Assembly (NCBI GenBank): GCA_904066235.2
Contig: CAJFCV020000001.1
Coordinates: forward strand, 992,001 to 1,056,000
Source: Bursaphelenchus xylophilus
Taxonomy: Eukaryota; Nematoda; Chromadorea; Rhabditida; Aphelenchoididae
Length of the DNA: 64,000 bases
Direction: 5' to 3'
This document shows, piece by piece, positions 10,826-21,155 of this stretch. Position 1 is the stretch's first letter. Each line of letters starts with the position of its first letter. The notes beneath the pieces were generated by a model. That model did not search any database, had not been told where the DNA came from, and was given only the letters and a program-made list of their open reading frames with translations. The position numbers and the translations under genes are program-made.

Positions 10826-10963
10826 AAGAGCCCGCCTTGAAGGAAAGGCGCGCTTTTCAAAGCGGAGTTTTAGCTTTGAGAAGGGAAGGGTTTGGAGTCA
10901 TTTCGGTCTCTTCCGGGATGCAAAATGAGACGTTTTTTGCCATTGGATCAGGTCCCTCACTGT
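10826..10963. mobile_element. fold-back B, right half
   Basis: Ends GATCAGGTCCCTCACTGTA. The preceding DNA contains a direct repeat of TTTTTCTGAATTTTACAACT at 10745-10797. Confidence 0.7.
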
Positions 10964-11071
10964 AAAAATGAAGTTTTTTTCACTTGGAGAGGGAAGCATT
11001 TTGCCACATTTTTGAAACTTCCTGGATGCAAAATGGTACGTTTTTTGCCACTGGATCGGGTCCGTCACTGT
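10964..11071. mobile_element. fold-back B, second right half in tandem
   Basis: A second right half directly follows the first, ending GGTCCGTCACTGTA. Two right ends in tandem suggest nested insertion or aborted repair. Confidence 0.7.
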
Positions 11072-11132
11072 ATGTATATCTTTAAGCGACATAATTTTTT
11101 GTCTAAAATACAGTCATTTTTGCCTATGAAAT

Positions 11133-11378
11133 ACAGAGATCCACTGGCAAAAAACGTATAATTTTGAATCCGGAAAGTCTCAAAAATGTGGCAGAACACC
11201 TCCCACTACAATAAAAAAACTCCGTTTTGAAGGGCGCGCTCTTTTCCTCACAAAAAGAGCGGGCGCGCTTTTAAAGTCGGAGTTTTTCACTTGGAGAGGG
11301 AGGTATTTTGCCACATTTTTGATACTTCCCGGATCCAAAATGGTACGTTTTTGTCAATGAATCAGGTCCCTCATTGTA
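11133..11378. mobile_element. fold-back B, nearly complete
   Basis: Both halves are present. The left end is decayed (CAGAGATCCACTGGC) and the right end is CAGGTCCCTCATTGTA. Confidence 0.75.
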
Positions 11379-11514
11379 TTTCACAGACGAAAATTAATGT
11401 CGCTTAACAATACATATTCCAAAAACAAAGTCGCTGCGTCCCACTTTCCTTCGCGTTTCTTGAAAACCCCTGTAGCAACAAGAACTATAAAATAAAGGCG
11501 TGGACAAACTCTTA

Positions 11515-12567
11515 CTATCGCTTGCCCGTTTTCAACTGCAAGTTCTCATACGTGTACAATCCGCCTTTGTATCCTGAAAACGAATTTTTACGTACACTGC
11601 TGTTACACAACTCACGCGATACAACGCTCATGTAATCAAACGGATCGTAATAGTCCTGAAAATAGGGTTGGTAAAATAAGAGCGGCGGCGCAATTTTAGC
11701 TCGCGCTTTGCAAGCGCCGCCGAGATATTGAACGATCTTTGCGGCCGAGAGAGTACGCAAAATTCGGAGGGTGGTGAGAGGGAAAAACACTTTTTGATCA
11801 TAACTTTGCTAGTTTCGTGCGGAAAAAATTGATTTTTTGTGGAAACATTACCCTGTATGGTAGAAATAGACACGAAACTTTTCGTGCCGAAACTCGGCAA
11901 AAATTGTCAAATTTTCGCCAACTTTCGATCGAAAAATGTCGGTATTTCTATAAAGCGCGAGCTAGGATTCTCGTATATAGTTTAGAAAAAAATATTCTGA
12001 ATTTGTGCCAAATTTCATCAAAATCTGAGCGTCGCACTTGGGGTACTTCCTCTGTTAGCCTAACTAGGAAAATGTATAAATTAAACCTCACCAAATGGCA
12101 AGTGTTATACACCATTGTAAAGCCCTTGAAAAATGGTGCAAGATAGCATTTTCATTTTTTACAGAATGCCTCAGGGCGAAAAATTATAAACGGTTCATTT
12201 GTCCCTTAAACAGTAATATTTGCTATGGGGCAAAATACTAATAATATTAAATAATTTTTTTTTTCAAAACGCTAGATGGTACGTATAGCTAGTTGGTTGG
12301 CCTTAAAATCATTATGAAGTAGATCAGCGCTTAGGCTATTTGCTATTTTTTGGTCTCGTGTGTCACACTTACACTATGGTCCTCCACGTAAACGGTGAAG
12401 TTCTTCACACCCAGTTCGACGCAAATCTCGTCTTTCTTGCACACCGGCTTAGTGCGGTTGTTTCCATTAACTGAGTAGTGCTGTGCGCAACCTCTCTCTT
12501 CTTGACCTTGCAGAACATCAACGTTGACGATCATCAGCAGGAACAGAGCGGGATGGCAACCGTCCAT
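11515..12567 (-). CDS. small secreted-protein candidate
   Basis: Exon 1 is 12567-12373 and exon 2 is 11655-11515. The donor is AGT/GTAAGTG, the acceptor is TTTTCAG and the join is in phase 0, giving 111 residues. The start at 12567 gives a hydrophobic N-terminus (MDGCHPALFLLMIVNVDVLQ) that looks like a signal peptide. An upstream in-frame ATG at 12669 would put a hydrophilic stretch before it. The mature part has cysteines in CAQHY, VCKKDEICVEL and ELCNSS, plus possible N-glycosylation sites (NNRT, NFTV, NSSV). The intron holds a family C repeat. I do not recognise the family; a short disulphide-rich extracellular domain is a guess. Coherent splicing and codon-like sequence are the main support. 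Confidence 0.55.
11660..12045. repeat. repeat family C
   Basis: A good copy ending AAATCTGAGCGTCGCACTTG, lying in the intron of the small secreted-protein gene. All the internal boxes are present. Confidence 0.7.
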
Positions 12568-12679
12568 CTCGATGCGTTTGTGAGAAAATGAATGGGGAAC
12601 GGGAAGGTAGACTTCCTTTTCACATGCGTTGCAACCTTCCCATGGGGAAATCAATTCTTCCTTTGACAACTCCGTTTAT

Positions 12680-13018
12680 GCAAATTTCAAAAAAAGTTCA
12701 ACATCTGGGGAAATTTGGATTTTCAGAGCTTGATCAACCAACCTTTCTCCTGAATGAAGATTTTTTAGCTCAAAGATAGCTTTTTGCTCCAAGGATAACC
12801 TGATTACTCATGGAAGATGGGCTAGGATGGGTTTATTGCACACATAAATTTGAAGCTGGACTCCTGCCTAACCTCACCATATATGTTTCAAATAAAAAAT
12901 CGGTCGTCTTCTATCTGGTTGAAGCCTGAACTATATAACAACGTCTAAAACATGTTGGGATTTTGCCGATTTCTCCAAGCGTTTCCCTCGCCCCTGTTTG
13001 AAGTTTGATGGAAACATA
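12680..13018. other. intergenic, nothing recognised
   Basis: No exon pair with plausible splice sites was seen here, and no family member. Confidence 0.4.
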
Positions 13019-13263
13019 CAGTGGGAGACCTGATCCAGTGGCAAAAAACGTGGCATTTTGCATCCGGGAAGTATCAAAAATGCAGCAAAATACCTCCCTT
13101 TCCAGGTGAAAAAACTCCGATTTCAAAAGCTCACTATCTCTTTTTTGAGGGAAATGGCGGCCCTTCGAGTTTTTCTATTGTAGTTGGAGGTATTTTGCCA
13201 CATCTTTGATAATTCCCGGATGCAAAATGGTACGTTTTTTGCCCCTGGACCAGGCCCCCACTG
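13019..13263. mobile_element. fold-back B, full copy
   Basis: Clean copy with CAGTGGGAGACC and CAGGCCCCCACTG ends, flanked by TA on both sides. Confidence 0.85.
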
Positions 13264-14005
13264 TAGTTTGGAACAAGGCGGGTTTTTGAGCCTAAAACGA
13301 AAAAGATCAAATCAGTCAGCTTCGAGATAGAAAATCTCTTCATTTTACGCAATATTTCGCCTTTCCTCTGACCTCGTCCAAAAAACCGTCATTGATAAAG
13401 TGTCCAAAAAAAGCTGTCAATTTTTTGGACACTTTCATAAGTGGAAACATGACAACTTTCGTGTTGATACATAGCCCTTTGAGCACAAAATCTTGACGTC
13501 GCAATCGACAGAATTCTTTCAAAAAAATATAAAATTGCACAGAGCATTTTTCATTTTCACTGTGCTGATTATATGTCGCTGAAGGCCACAAAAATTCTTT
13601 TTTGCAGGCATCTAAATTATGTGTTGTGAAAAAAGTGTGATCATGTTTTCCCCCGGGACTCCGTTTCCTCCTCAATTGCGACCTGTGAAGCGCCGCCTTC
13701 CCTTAAATTTTATCTCTCTGCACTCAGAAAAAAAGATCAGCAAAAAGTTTGTCCGCCTACGGCACACATCGGCGAGATACGTACGAAAAAATTTGAAAAA
13801 AATTGAAACCCTCGCGCGGAATCCTCAAGCCCTGCAAAACGGCCCTCTGTTCCTCGGGCCCTCTCCAATTCTCCCCTTGCTTTCTCGCTGCACCGACGTT
13901 GACCGGGTGCGCTGCTAGGCGGAAGCGGTTTAGGGATCGCTATCGCGCTGATTTTGTTTGATATCCACGACAACTTTTGCTAGATTGCGTGCCAACCGCC
14001 GCCCA
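13264..14005. other. intergenic, no supported gene
   Basis: A 111-codon minus-strand open frame at 13675-13340 has neither recognisable motifs nor splice support. The rest is unannotated DNA leading into the promoter of the next gene. Confidence 0.4.
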
Positions 14006-14009
14006 TACG

Positions 14010-14017
14010 TATATAAG
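14010..14017 (+). promoter_or_regulatory. TATA-like box of the first GT31 gene
   Basis: TATATAAG lies about 210 bp before the start codon, in a moderately GC-rich stretch, followed by a plausible 5' UTR. Confidence 0.4.
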
Positions 14018-14199
14018 CCGTGCACGCCCCGCTGAACACTAGGCTACAGCTTCATCTGCGCGCCGCTGTTTACACATCTGATCGGTTCCGTATTCCGCTG
14101 AAACCTTTGCTTTGTTTGAGCGGCCGTATTTTGGAAGCGACGGTGAAAACCAAAACGACTGAACGCCTTGTTTGTTTTTTTTGCAATTTTCCGGAGATT

Positions 14200-14220
14200 A
14201 TGGACCTCCGAATCTGCTAG
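14200..14220 (+). promoter_or_regulatory. possible six-codon upstream ORF
   Basis: ATG GAC CTC CGA ATC TGC TAG ends two bases before the ATG of the glycosyltransferase. If it is in the mature mRNA it could limit initiation at the main start. Spliced-leader addition downstream of it would remove it. Confidence 0.3.
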
Positions 14221-14222
14221 TC

Positions 14223-17200
14223 ATGAAAACCAAAATTGAGTTTGTTCGACCCCTGGACATGCGGGCCAGACGTTGGACCGGAGGCATGGTGCGGAAGAGG
14301 TGGTGTGCTCTTGTTGCGGGTAGGTCAAATTTAGAACTTGAGAAGGTGCACGGCAACCCAAAATAGAACAAAAATGTCTCCCGCCCACTTTTGAATTTCG
14401 TCCAAACGAAGTGTCAAAATTCACAAACGAAATAAAATAATTCCGAAAAAAATATTTTTCGGTCGGAAAACCACACGAAAAATTGGCTTCGTGGAAATTG
14501 GACAGAGTGAAATTGGACAGATTTTTCTCGTACGAAATGTCACTATTGAATCATCAAATAATCATTTTTTGCAGTGAAAAAAATCTGTCCAATTTCACCC
14601 TGTCCAATTTCCACGAAGCCGAAAAATTCATTTTTGAAATTTCGTTTGAATTCAACCGATACTAGGTAGGCGAAGCGCCGCAACGAGGCGGGAGACTCCC
14701 TGGGTTGTAGTGAGGAGCGACGCTTAGATTTTCTTTTGTTTTTGCCCTCACGTCGGGAATAGGCCACATGGCCACATGTCAATTTTTTCAAATTATAGCT
14801 TGCGCTTTGCATTCGCAGCAGAGATACCGGGGAGGCCAAAGTTTTTTTTTCAAAAGATCTTAACACCTTTTTTCACTGTGCGGGCGAAGTATTATAGTTG
14901 GCAATGCTACGAAACATTACTACCTAGAAATAGAAAAAAATAAAAATAAACGTTTTTATGGCCAGATTTGCAAAAAGATTACACATTTTTTACTTTCAAC
15001 CAAAAAATCTCGGTTGTTTCTGCAAAGCGCAAGCTAGAAATCTTGGATGTGTCTTGTAAAAAATCACTCTAAATTTTTTCCAAGTTTCATCCACATCTGA
15101 GCGTCGCACTTGTTACAATTCCCCTATCAGTCTGTCTGGAAAATACAGTATGCGTCATAATTATAACCGCACTTTTAAAATGAGTGTAACTTTTGTGATT
15201 GTGAATAGAAATGTGTGATATTTGGCACCAATGTGCATCAGTGTACTAGAAATGATGTCCCAAAAAATTATTTTCAAGAGTTTCCGTATTTTAGAGAAAA
15301 GCTGCAAAAACCAAAATTATGATACTTTTCGGTGTCGCAAAAATATAACCGCACTTGCGAATTTGGGGTATTACCCTAATAAAAACACAGGATATCAATA
15401 ACTGATGTTTAGTTACGCTCCCTGAGGCCTCAATAACGCCCATCACACGACCCGAAACCCTCTGGGCAAATTTTTTTGGCGCATACTGACCCATCTTGTC
15501 CCTGAAGCGGAAAACGGCAGATTTTCGCTTGGAATACCGCTTGTTGTAGCGATGTAATCAACGGGCGAGGGGGCCCCACAAGTTTCCTATCGGATTTAAA
15601 CCCAGGGAATATGCGAGCGAGTCTATGGTGGCAAATGCCTTGCTGTCAAAGGAACTGGTATGTCGACCTTCTACGGTTGACGTGGGCATTCTCGAACAAA
15701 AGTAGAGCCAGATTGCCAATACGGCTCCAGATGTTCGCCTAAGACTTCGTAGTACTCGAAGCTATTCATTTGAGTTGCCGTGGCCGCGGACGGAAGGCCT
15801 CCGGCTTTTTTGAAGGCGCCCGAAGTCATCAACGGGCGGCCTCTATAATTACGACACGAGAAGCGACTCGATACGTTTTTAATGTCGTGCCTTTGGTATG
15901 TAAAACCGTCAGGGCATCGTGTGACTACGCAATCCACAAGGAATATGGTATTGCAACGGTCTAACGTCGGTTTCAGCGACCTTCCACTAATCAACCTCTG
16001 TTGTGAATGTCTCCTTGGCAAATTTCGGCTGTGGATTGCCGTAAACCGGGGTCAGCTGGGGTCAGAGCTTCACATAATACCTTATGATGACGTCGCTGTG
16101 TTTTGCGACCCTCAGCACGGTGCTTCCGCTACTAATGAAGCTCAGTTCTTGATTTAAGTGAACCCCAGAGATGGTGGAGTTAGAAGTCCGGCGGATTATT
16201 TCTCTTCAACCAGAAGCAGTGGTCAACTTTTGTCTGCCATAACATTTAGATTTGTTAAAGGCTTCCGAGACGACCAGGAAGTTCCTCACAACTTGAGCCC
16301 AACGGTCTAACTGAGCGAAAATCTGCCGTTTTCCGATTCAGGGACAAGATGGGTCAGTATGCGCCAAAAAAATTTGCCCAGAGGGTTTCGGGTCGTGTGA
16401 TGGGCGTTATTGAGGCCTCAGGAAGCGTAACTAAACATCAGTTATTGATATCCTGTGTTTTTATTAGGGTAATACCCCAAATTCGCAAGTGCGGTTATAA
16501 TTTTGCGACACCGAAAAGTATCATAATTTTGGTTTTTGCAGCTTTTCTCTAAAATACGGAAACTCTTGAAAATGATTTTTTGGGACATCATTTCTAGTAC
16601 ACTGATGCACATTGGTGCCAAACATGACACATTTCTATTCACAATCACAAAAGTTACACTCATTTTAAAAGTGCGGTTATAATTATGACGCATACTGTAG
16701 TGAACACAATGTCGCTGCGCCAATCGCGTCGCTGAAGTAAAAAACAATTTGATTTTCTTTCATTTTCCCTGCGGCGATGCGATTTTCGCTGCGACAGGGT
16801 GCTCATTATTTTCCTGACAGACTGACATAGCTTTTTCCAGGCGCAATCATCTGCTTTGTCCTGCTAATTTCCAATGCCTCTACTGTGTATACGTTGCTTG
16901 GTAAACTCTTTTTGCCAAAAACTCCACTCGACATTGCTCCATTCGAAGCGCTTTTTCAAATGGAGCAGATTGACCTCAAAATCAACGACACAGAGTTCTC
17001 GTACAACATGAGCATCCCGGTGGATCCAAATCAATGCAATGGAGTGGAGGTGGTGGTCTACACGATGACTCTGGGGGATGAGAAGTCATTTGAGAGGAGG
17101 GAGACTGTCCGAGAAGTCCTGCGGCGTACGGTGAGTAAGGATAGAGAGTGTTCTGTCTATCAGTCTGTCGGAAAATAATGTGGACTCTTCCCGGCTGTCA

Positions 17201-19933
17201 TCGCGTTGCAATGGGCAGTCGCTGCTGGAGATTTGGTGATGAATGCGACGAGATGAGACATTTTACCAAGACAAATCCACAAAAAGGCGGCCAAGAGTGT
17301 TTTTCTCTGTGAGCGCTTCCCGCTTTTCGCTTCTCTAGGCGGTAAATACCGTTGGATATCTCACCCAGCAATCCCGGAAAATCTTAGTCCGCGCTTTGCA
17401 TAGGCACTCAAATATTGCTCGTCAACGTACGGCACTTTTTTTGCCCCACTTATTGGTCTGCCTAGTATCAGTCTGTCGGGAAAATAATGTGGATTTTTCG
17501 CGGTAAAATTCTTCGACACGATCGCACACCAAATCTCCAGCCACTGCTAGCCGTCGCAAAGCGATGACGGAGATTCCAAGGCGCTACGAATCCACATTAT
17601 TTTCCCGACAGACTGATGGCGGACACAAACTCACTTGTTCCCTGTAGTTTGCGCTTGCTTCCCGGAGATCAAGATTAGGAGGGTAGCGATGTTTCGCCGA
17701 TTCCGCTTTCTGCGGGGGATGAGGGTTGTGGCATGCAAACAAAGTTTTCGGAAACTTCATTTCCTTGATCTTTTCTCTTCATCTTTACCCAAAAAAAAGG
17801 AGCGATAAGTTGCAAGCAAAAGAAATCTGAATCACTATTCTGAAAATGAGTCCGCATATTGATATGGAGGTTTTTGACGCCTTTAGGTCAGGTCACAACT
17901 ATTGATGACCATAGTCACGACATAGGTCGCCAGCTCTATGACGACCTGAGCAAACAAAGAAGTCTTGACCTTTCTAGTAAAATAATGGGACAATTTTTAC
18001 GTAATTTTATGTGTACCACCTTGAACTCAATCACGACCTAGGTTACGAGGTCGGTCATAACCTCACCTATCATAGGTACCATAGTCAATCTTGCCATAGT
18101 CAACCAGTGTAGCAATTTTTTTGATGATTTTAAAAGAAACCACCAAGACCTTGGTCACGACGTAGGTCACCAACTTGATGAAGACCTGATATATGTAGCA
18201 AAGGTAGACATTGTCGCATCGACGCCGAGAAAATGAATTGTGTCGCGGCAAGATCAGGTTACTTTTCACTTGAGGCGATCGGCGCAGCGACATTGCGCTC
18301 ATTATTTCCCCGACAGACTGATAGCCTTTCCAATAGAGGTGGTTTAAAAATAGAGGGTACCCTACATTTTTGCGACGCGTAATTTGCCAGCATAGCTGAC
18401 CAACAATTCTGGGGGAGGTCGGTCCTTGTGTCGTTGTAAAATCAAATTTCTTTTCACTTCAGCGACTTCAATTGGCGCAGCGACATTGTGCTCATTATTT
18501 TCCCGACAGACTGATAGGAGTTTGACACACAGTAATTTCAGACCAACCGCTCCATCATCTTCCGCTTTTTCCTCGGCAAATCCGACGATCTCAACCTCAC
18601 AATTCTCATTCCGGAAGTGCAAAAATACAACGATATTGTCTACTACGACCACAAAGACACGTACCGCGAAAATTACGCCAAATGGTACACGATAAACGAG
18701 TACCATTTACGGCATTGTCCGAACGTCACGCATGTAATCAAAATGGACCATGATGTGGCGGTGGATTACGGGCGCTTCTTCGAGTGGCTCGACCTGGATT
18801 TCGGTGGGCTGCTGACCAATCACACCGAGTACTTTTTGTGCCAGGAGATGAGGGGCTACAAGCCGTACAGGAAGCTGGGCGATCGATGGTAGGTTTGCAA
18901 GAGAGCAATGATCAAAAATAGGGAAATATCAGTCTGTCGGGAAAATAATGAGCACTCTGTCGCTGCGCCAATCGCGTCGCTGAAAGGAAAAGAAACTTCC
19001 GCGACACAATTCAATTTCTCGACGGCAATGCGTTTTTCGATGCAACATTGTGGTCATTATTTTCCCGACAGACTGATAAACTAGCCTCAGCACGATGTTC
19101 GATGCGACAGTGTTCATTATTTTCTCGACGGAGTCATTAATCCCGAGCCATATATTGCCTTATATTGCGAAAGGCATTCCGGTTACTATTTTCCCGACAG
19201 AGTGATCCAGGGCCAATTCAGCTCCGACAAAGATATGGCAGCAGAGTTTTTGTCCCTGCCCGATCTCCACCTTCCGCGTGCTCTCTTGCCTGCAAAGATT
19301 GCTAATTATCTCGGCTTTCCCGGCAAACCTCGAACGAAATTTTAGGAGCTGGCTGTTATCTATATGTACATTTATTTTTTAAATCGTTTTTCATCGGTCT
19401 GTCGGGAAAATAATAAGTAAAATGTCCTGCGCCAATCGCGTGGCTGAACTGGAAAGCAATTTGATTTTGTCGCGATAAAATTCATTTTCTCGGCGGCGAT
19501 GCGATTTCCGATGCGACAGAATGCTCATTATTTTCTCGACAGACTGATAAAAAACTCTTTATTCGACCGGTCGATTTCAAAAATTACTTTTTTCAGGTAC
19601 ATTTCCTGGGACGAATACCCACGCCGCTGGTGGCCCAATTACTGTTATGGCTATTTCGTTCTCACCACCACCGAAACAATCGCCTCGGTTCAACATGGGA
19701 TGAGAGACATCTCCCTGGTCCACATGGACGACGCATTCATTACCGGGATTGTGCGCAAAAACCTGTCCATCCCCATCATCAACTGGCACGGCATCTTCTC
19801 GCAGCCGGAGCACGTGAGCTACGAGAACTGCGACCTGTTGGACACGATTCACTCCTTCTTCGTTGTGCATAATGTAACGCATAGGGAGTTGGCGAAGGGA
19901 TGGATAGAGGATATGCGGACGCTGGAGTGCTGA
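14223..19933 (+). CDS. GT31-family (beta-1,3-galactosyltransferase-like) glycosyltransferase, paralogue 1
   Basis: Exons 14223-14319, 16841-17130, 18542-18888 and 19597-19933 join to 356 residues with intron phases 1, 0 and 2. It is a type II membrane protein: a basic cytoplasmic N-terminus (RARRW, VRKRW), then a hydrophobic segment at about 33-52 (GAIICFVLLISNASTVY). The luminal domain shows FERRETVREVLRRT (the RR-x-IR-x-TW position of the family), KYNDIVYYDHKDTYRENYAKW, a metal-binding motif, WWPNYCYGYFVLTT and SLVHMDDAFITGIV (the EDVYVG position). The usual DDD is MDHDV (D198-H199-D200), so D-x-D remains but the middle residue is changed. It is likely a Golgi hexosyltransferase; donor and acceptor cannot be read. 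The same phases and very similar exons 3-4 in the gene at 25955 show tandem duplication. Confidence 0.82.
14485..14620. repeat. hairpin-forming inverted repeat
   Basis: Arms of about 42 bp (14485-14526 and 14579-14620) pair almost perfectly around a 52 bp loop. The arm contains the tandem GAAATTGGACAGAGTGAAAT, and the ends are GGCTTCGTGG and CCACGAAGCC. It is in intron 1 of the first GT31 gene. Confidence 0.8.
14765..15118. repeat. repeat family C
   Basis: Ends ATCTGAGCGTCGCACTTGTT. The GCTCTCC box is weak, but the AGCGCAAGCTAGAAATCT block is clear. Confidence 0.6.
15127..16826. mobile_element. MITE A1 split by a Tc1-like insertion
   Basis: The left end (TCAGTCTGTCTGGAAAATA, 15127-15145) and the remainder (16700-16826, ending in CTGACAGACTGA) form one A1 copy. 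The Tc1-like element below sits exactly at the TA of its AAAATA. This orders the two insertions. Confidence 0.85.
15146..16697 (-). mobile_element. palindromic, inactive Tc1-like transposon
   Basis: The element is 1,552 bp, flanked by TA, and starts CAGTATGCGTCATAATTATA. The terminal inverted repeats are about 385 bp (15146-15530 and 16313-16697), far longer than Tc1's. On the minus strand the middle reads as a decayed Tc1/mariner transposase: SGAFKKAGGLPS and FEYYEVLGEHLEPYW, then LGLNPIGNLWGPLAR, then APKKFAQRVSGRVMGVIEAS, the usual C-terminus. The catalytic Glu of the family's NPIENLWG motif is Gly here, and stops and frame shifts break the frame. The C-terminal coding part lies inside the long repeat and is repeated in inverted form at the other end, where the transposase N-terminus should be. 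Confidence 0.8.
17160..17280. mobile_element. MITE A2, 3'-truncated
   Basis: Left end plus the subfamily A2 interior; fades after ACAAATCCACA without a right terminal repeat. Intron 2 of the first GT31 gene. Confidence 0.7.
17330..17460. repeat. degenerate family C remnant
   Basis: Only the CTTCTCTAGGCGGTAAAT, GTTGGATATCTC and CGCGCTTTGCA blocks are recognisable. Confidence 0.4.
17468..17616. mobile_element. MITE A2, full copy
   Basis: Both terminal repeats are intact. The interior has GCTAGCCGTCGCAAAGCGAT. Confidence 0.85.
17875..18195. repeat. AGGTC-rich palindromic repeat
   Basis: Blocks such as GGTCACGACGTAGGTCACCA, TATGACGACCTGAGC, ACGACCTAGGTTACGAGGTC and CCATAGTCA recur in both orientations. 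It is a fold-back-like repeat in intron 2 of the first GT31 gene and matches no other family in the window. Confidence 0.6.
18207..18321. mobile_element. MITE A1, 5'-truncated
   Basis: Interior and right end only. Confidence 0.7.
18427..18514. mobile_element. MITE A1, 5'-truncated
   Basis: Right half only, ending 27 bp before exon 3 of the first GT31 gene. Confidence 0.75.
18929..19076. mobile_element. MITE A1, full copy
   Basis: Intron 3 of the first GT31 gene; TA on both sides. Confidence 0.85.
19094..19135. mobile_element. MITE A1, right-end fragment
   Basis: GATGCGACAGTGTTCATTAT followed by a decayed end. A similar stray end (CTATTTTCCCGACAGAGTGA) is at 19185-19204. Confidence 0.55.
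19394..19547. mobile_element. MITE A1, full copy
   Basis: Intron 3 of the first GT31 gene, 49 bp before the last exon. Confidence 0.8.
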
Positions 19934-20706
19934 GACCTGACACGGTGATTTGAGACTATTATAGTATCTTTTAGGACATGATTTCAAGTTTTTGCGACGT
20001 AATTTATTTATTATACTCTATATATTAACGATATAAACGTGGTCACAGAAGTTCTTGCATTCGATCTTCGCCGATGAGGCGTAAACCACTGCAAAAATCG
20101 ATGTGCAATGATTTGGAAAACCCAGTGCAGGGTTAATTTTGGGTCGGAAATGATTTTTAAAATTCAGTGCATTTTTTTAAAGTCAGTAATGATTTTTCAA
20201 ATTCAGTGCATTTTTAATAAGTCAGTAATGATTTTTCAAATTCAGTGCATTTTTTTTAAGTCAGTAATGATTTTTGAAATTCAGTGCATTTTTAATAAGT
20301 CAGTAATGATTTTTCAAATTCAGTGCATTTTTAATAAGTCGGCACTGATTTTCGAAATTCAGTGCTGACTTAGACCCGGAGCTCCGCCCCCTTTTTCTGG
20401 AGCCAATCAGGTAACAGCTCTCAAAATGAACGCAAAAGGCGTTAGAAAAACGCCGTTTTTTTGCGGATTTCACTCCGTGCTCCGTTGTAGCCACTAATGA
20501 GGTTTATGAAGCACCTTATACTTTCAAATAAAACAGAATCCAGATTTTTTGACAACTTCCATCCTTGGAAGGAGAATCAACAAAAGTGAAACTGGAAGCA
20601 AGATGATTTCTATGTTTTCTTTACTGGAATCATGACCAGTTGCTAATGTAAAAAATAAACCCGTATCCTATAGAAAGTTTATCTTCGAGACATAATACAA
20701 GATGTT

Positions 20707-20952
20707 TTACGGTTTCCATCGTTCTTTCTCCTCATCAAACACATCGTCTTCCAGTTGGGGTTGAGTCGTTGGCCGTTGGCGATGTCCCGACGTGGATGGA
20801 CGATCGGTTTCCAATGGTCGGCTTCCTCCAAACATTGGATTGGAGGATTGGAACCGAGGACGCTCTCCAAACTGGTTTCTGCTTCCAAGTCCACTGTTGG
20901 AAAATTGCGGTGTGGGTCGTTGACTGGTTCCAAATGGTTCCAAAATTGGAGT
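20707..20952 (-). CDS. exon of low-complexity S/P/R/Q-rich tail (captured fragment)
   Basis: After a TTTAGCAG acceptor an 82-codon frame runs to TAA. The sequence is Ser, Pro, Gly, Arg and Gln rich (FGTSQRPTPQFSNS, FGGSRPLETDRPSTS) with an acidic end (LEDDVFDEEKERWKP). It joins in phase with 21119-21023 through GAA/GTAAGTC. I do not recognise it. It may be the C-terminal tail of the transporter-derived transcript or a separate captured gene. Confidence 0.4.
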   Translation of the reverse strand, partial: TPILEPFGTSQRPTPQFSNSGLGSRNQFGERPRFQSSNPMFGGSRPLETDRPSTSGHRQRPTTQPQLEDDVFDEEKERWKP

Positions 20953-21022
20953 CTGCTAAAATACGACATCATTATGCAAAAACTGAACCTAAGCAATAAT
21001 AAAATGGAAATTAATGACTTAC

Positions 21023-21119
21023 TTCATTCACTTCTCCGATTGTGGCTTCCTCAAGAAGGTTGCAGCACTCCATTCCACTGAATAAAATTCTGCCGGCATT
21101 GCATTCGATTCTCGATGAT
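21023..21119 (-). pseudogene. next exon of the captured transporter, ambiguous frame
   Basis: Starts after CCTTTAG with IIENRM, the position of the VLPIENRM motif in SLC36 transporters. That frame stops after 23 codons. A shifted frame (CNAGRILFSGMECCNLLEEA, then TIGEVNE) is open and joins the exon at 20952. A frame shift or a small internal intron is likely. Confidence 0.5.
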
Positions 21120-21155
21120 CTAAAGGCGGAATCAAAAATTTCAAACCCAACTTAC

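Noticed and set aside
13340..13675. 111-codon minus-strand open frame
   Set aside because: No motif, no splice partners and no conserved features; treated as chance.
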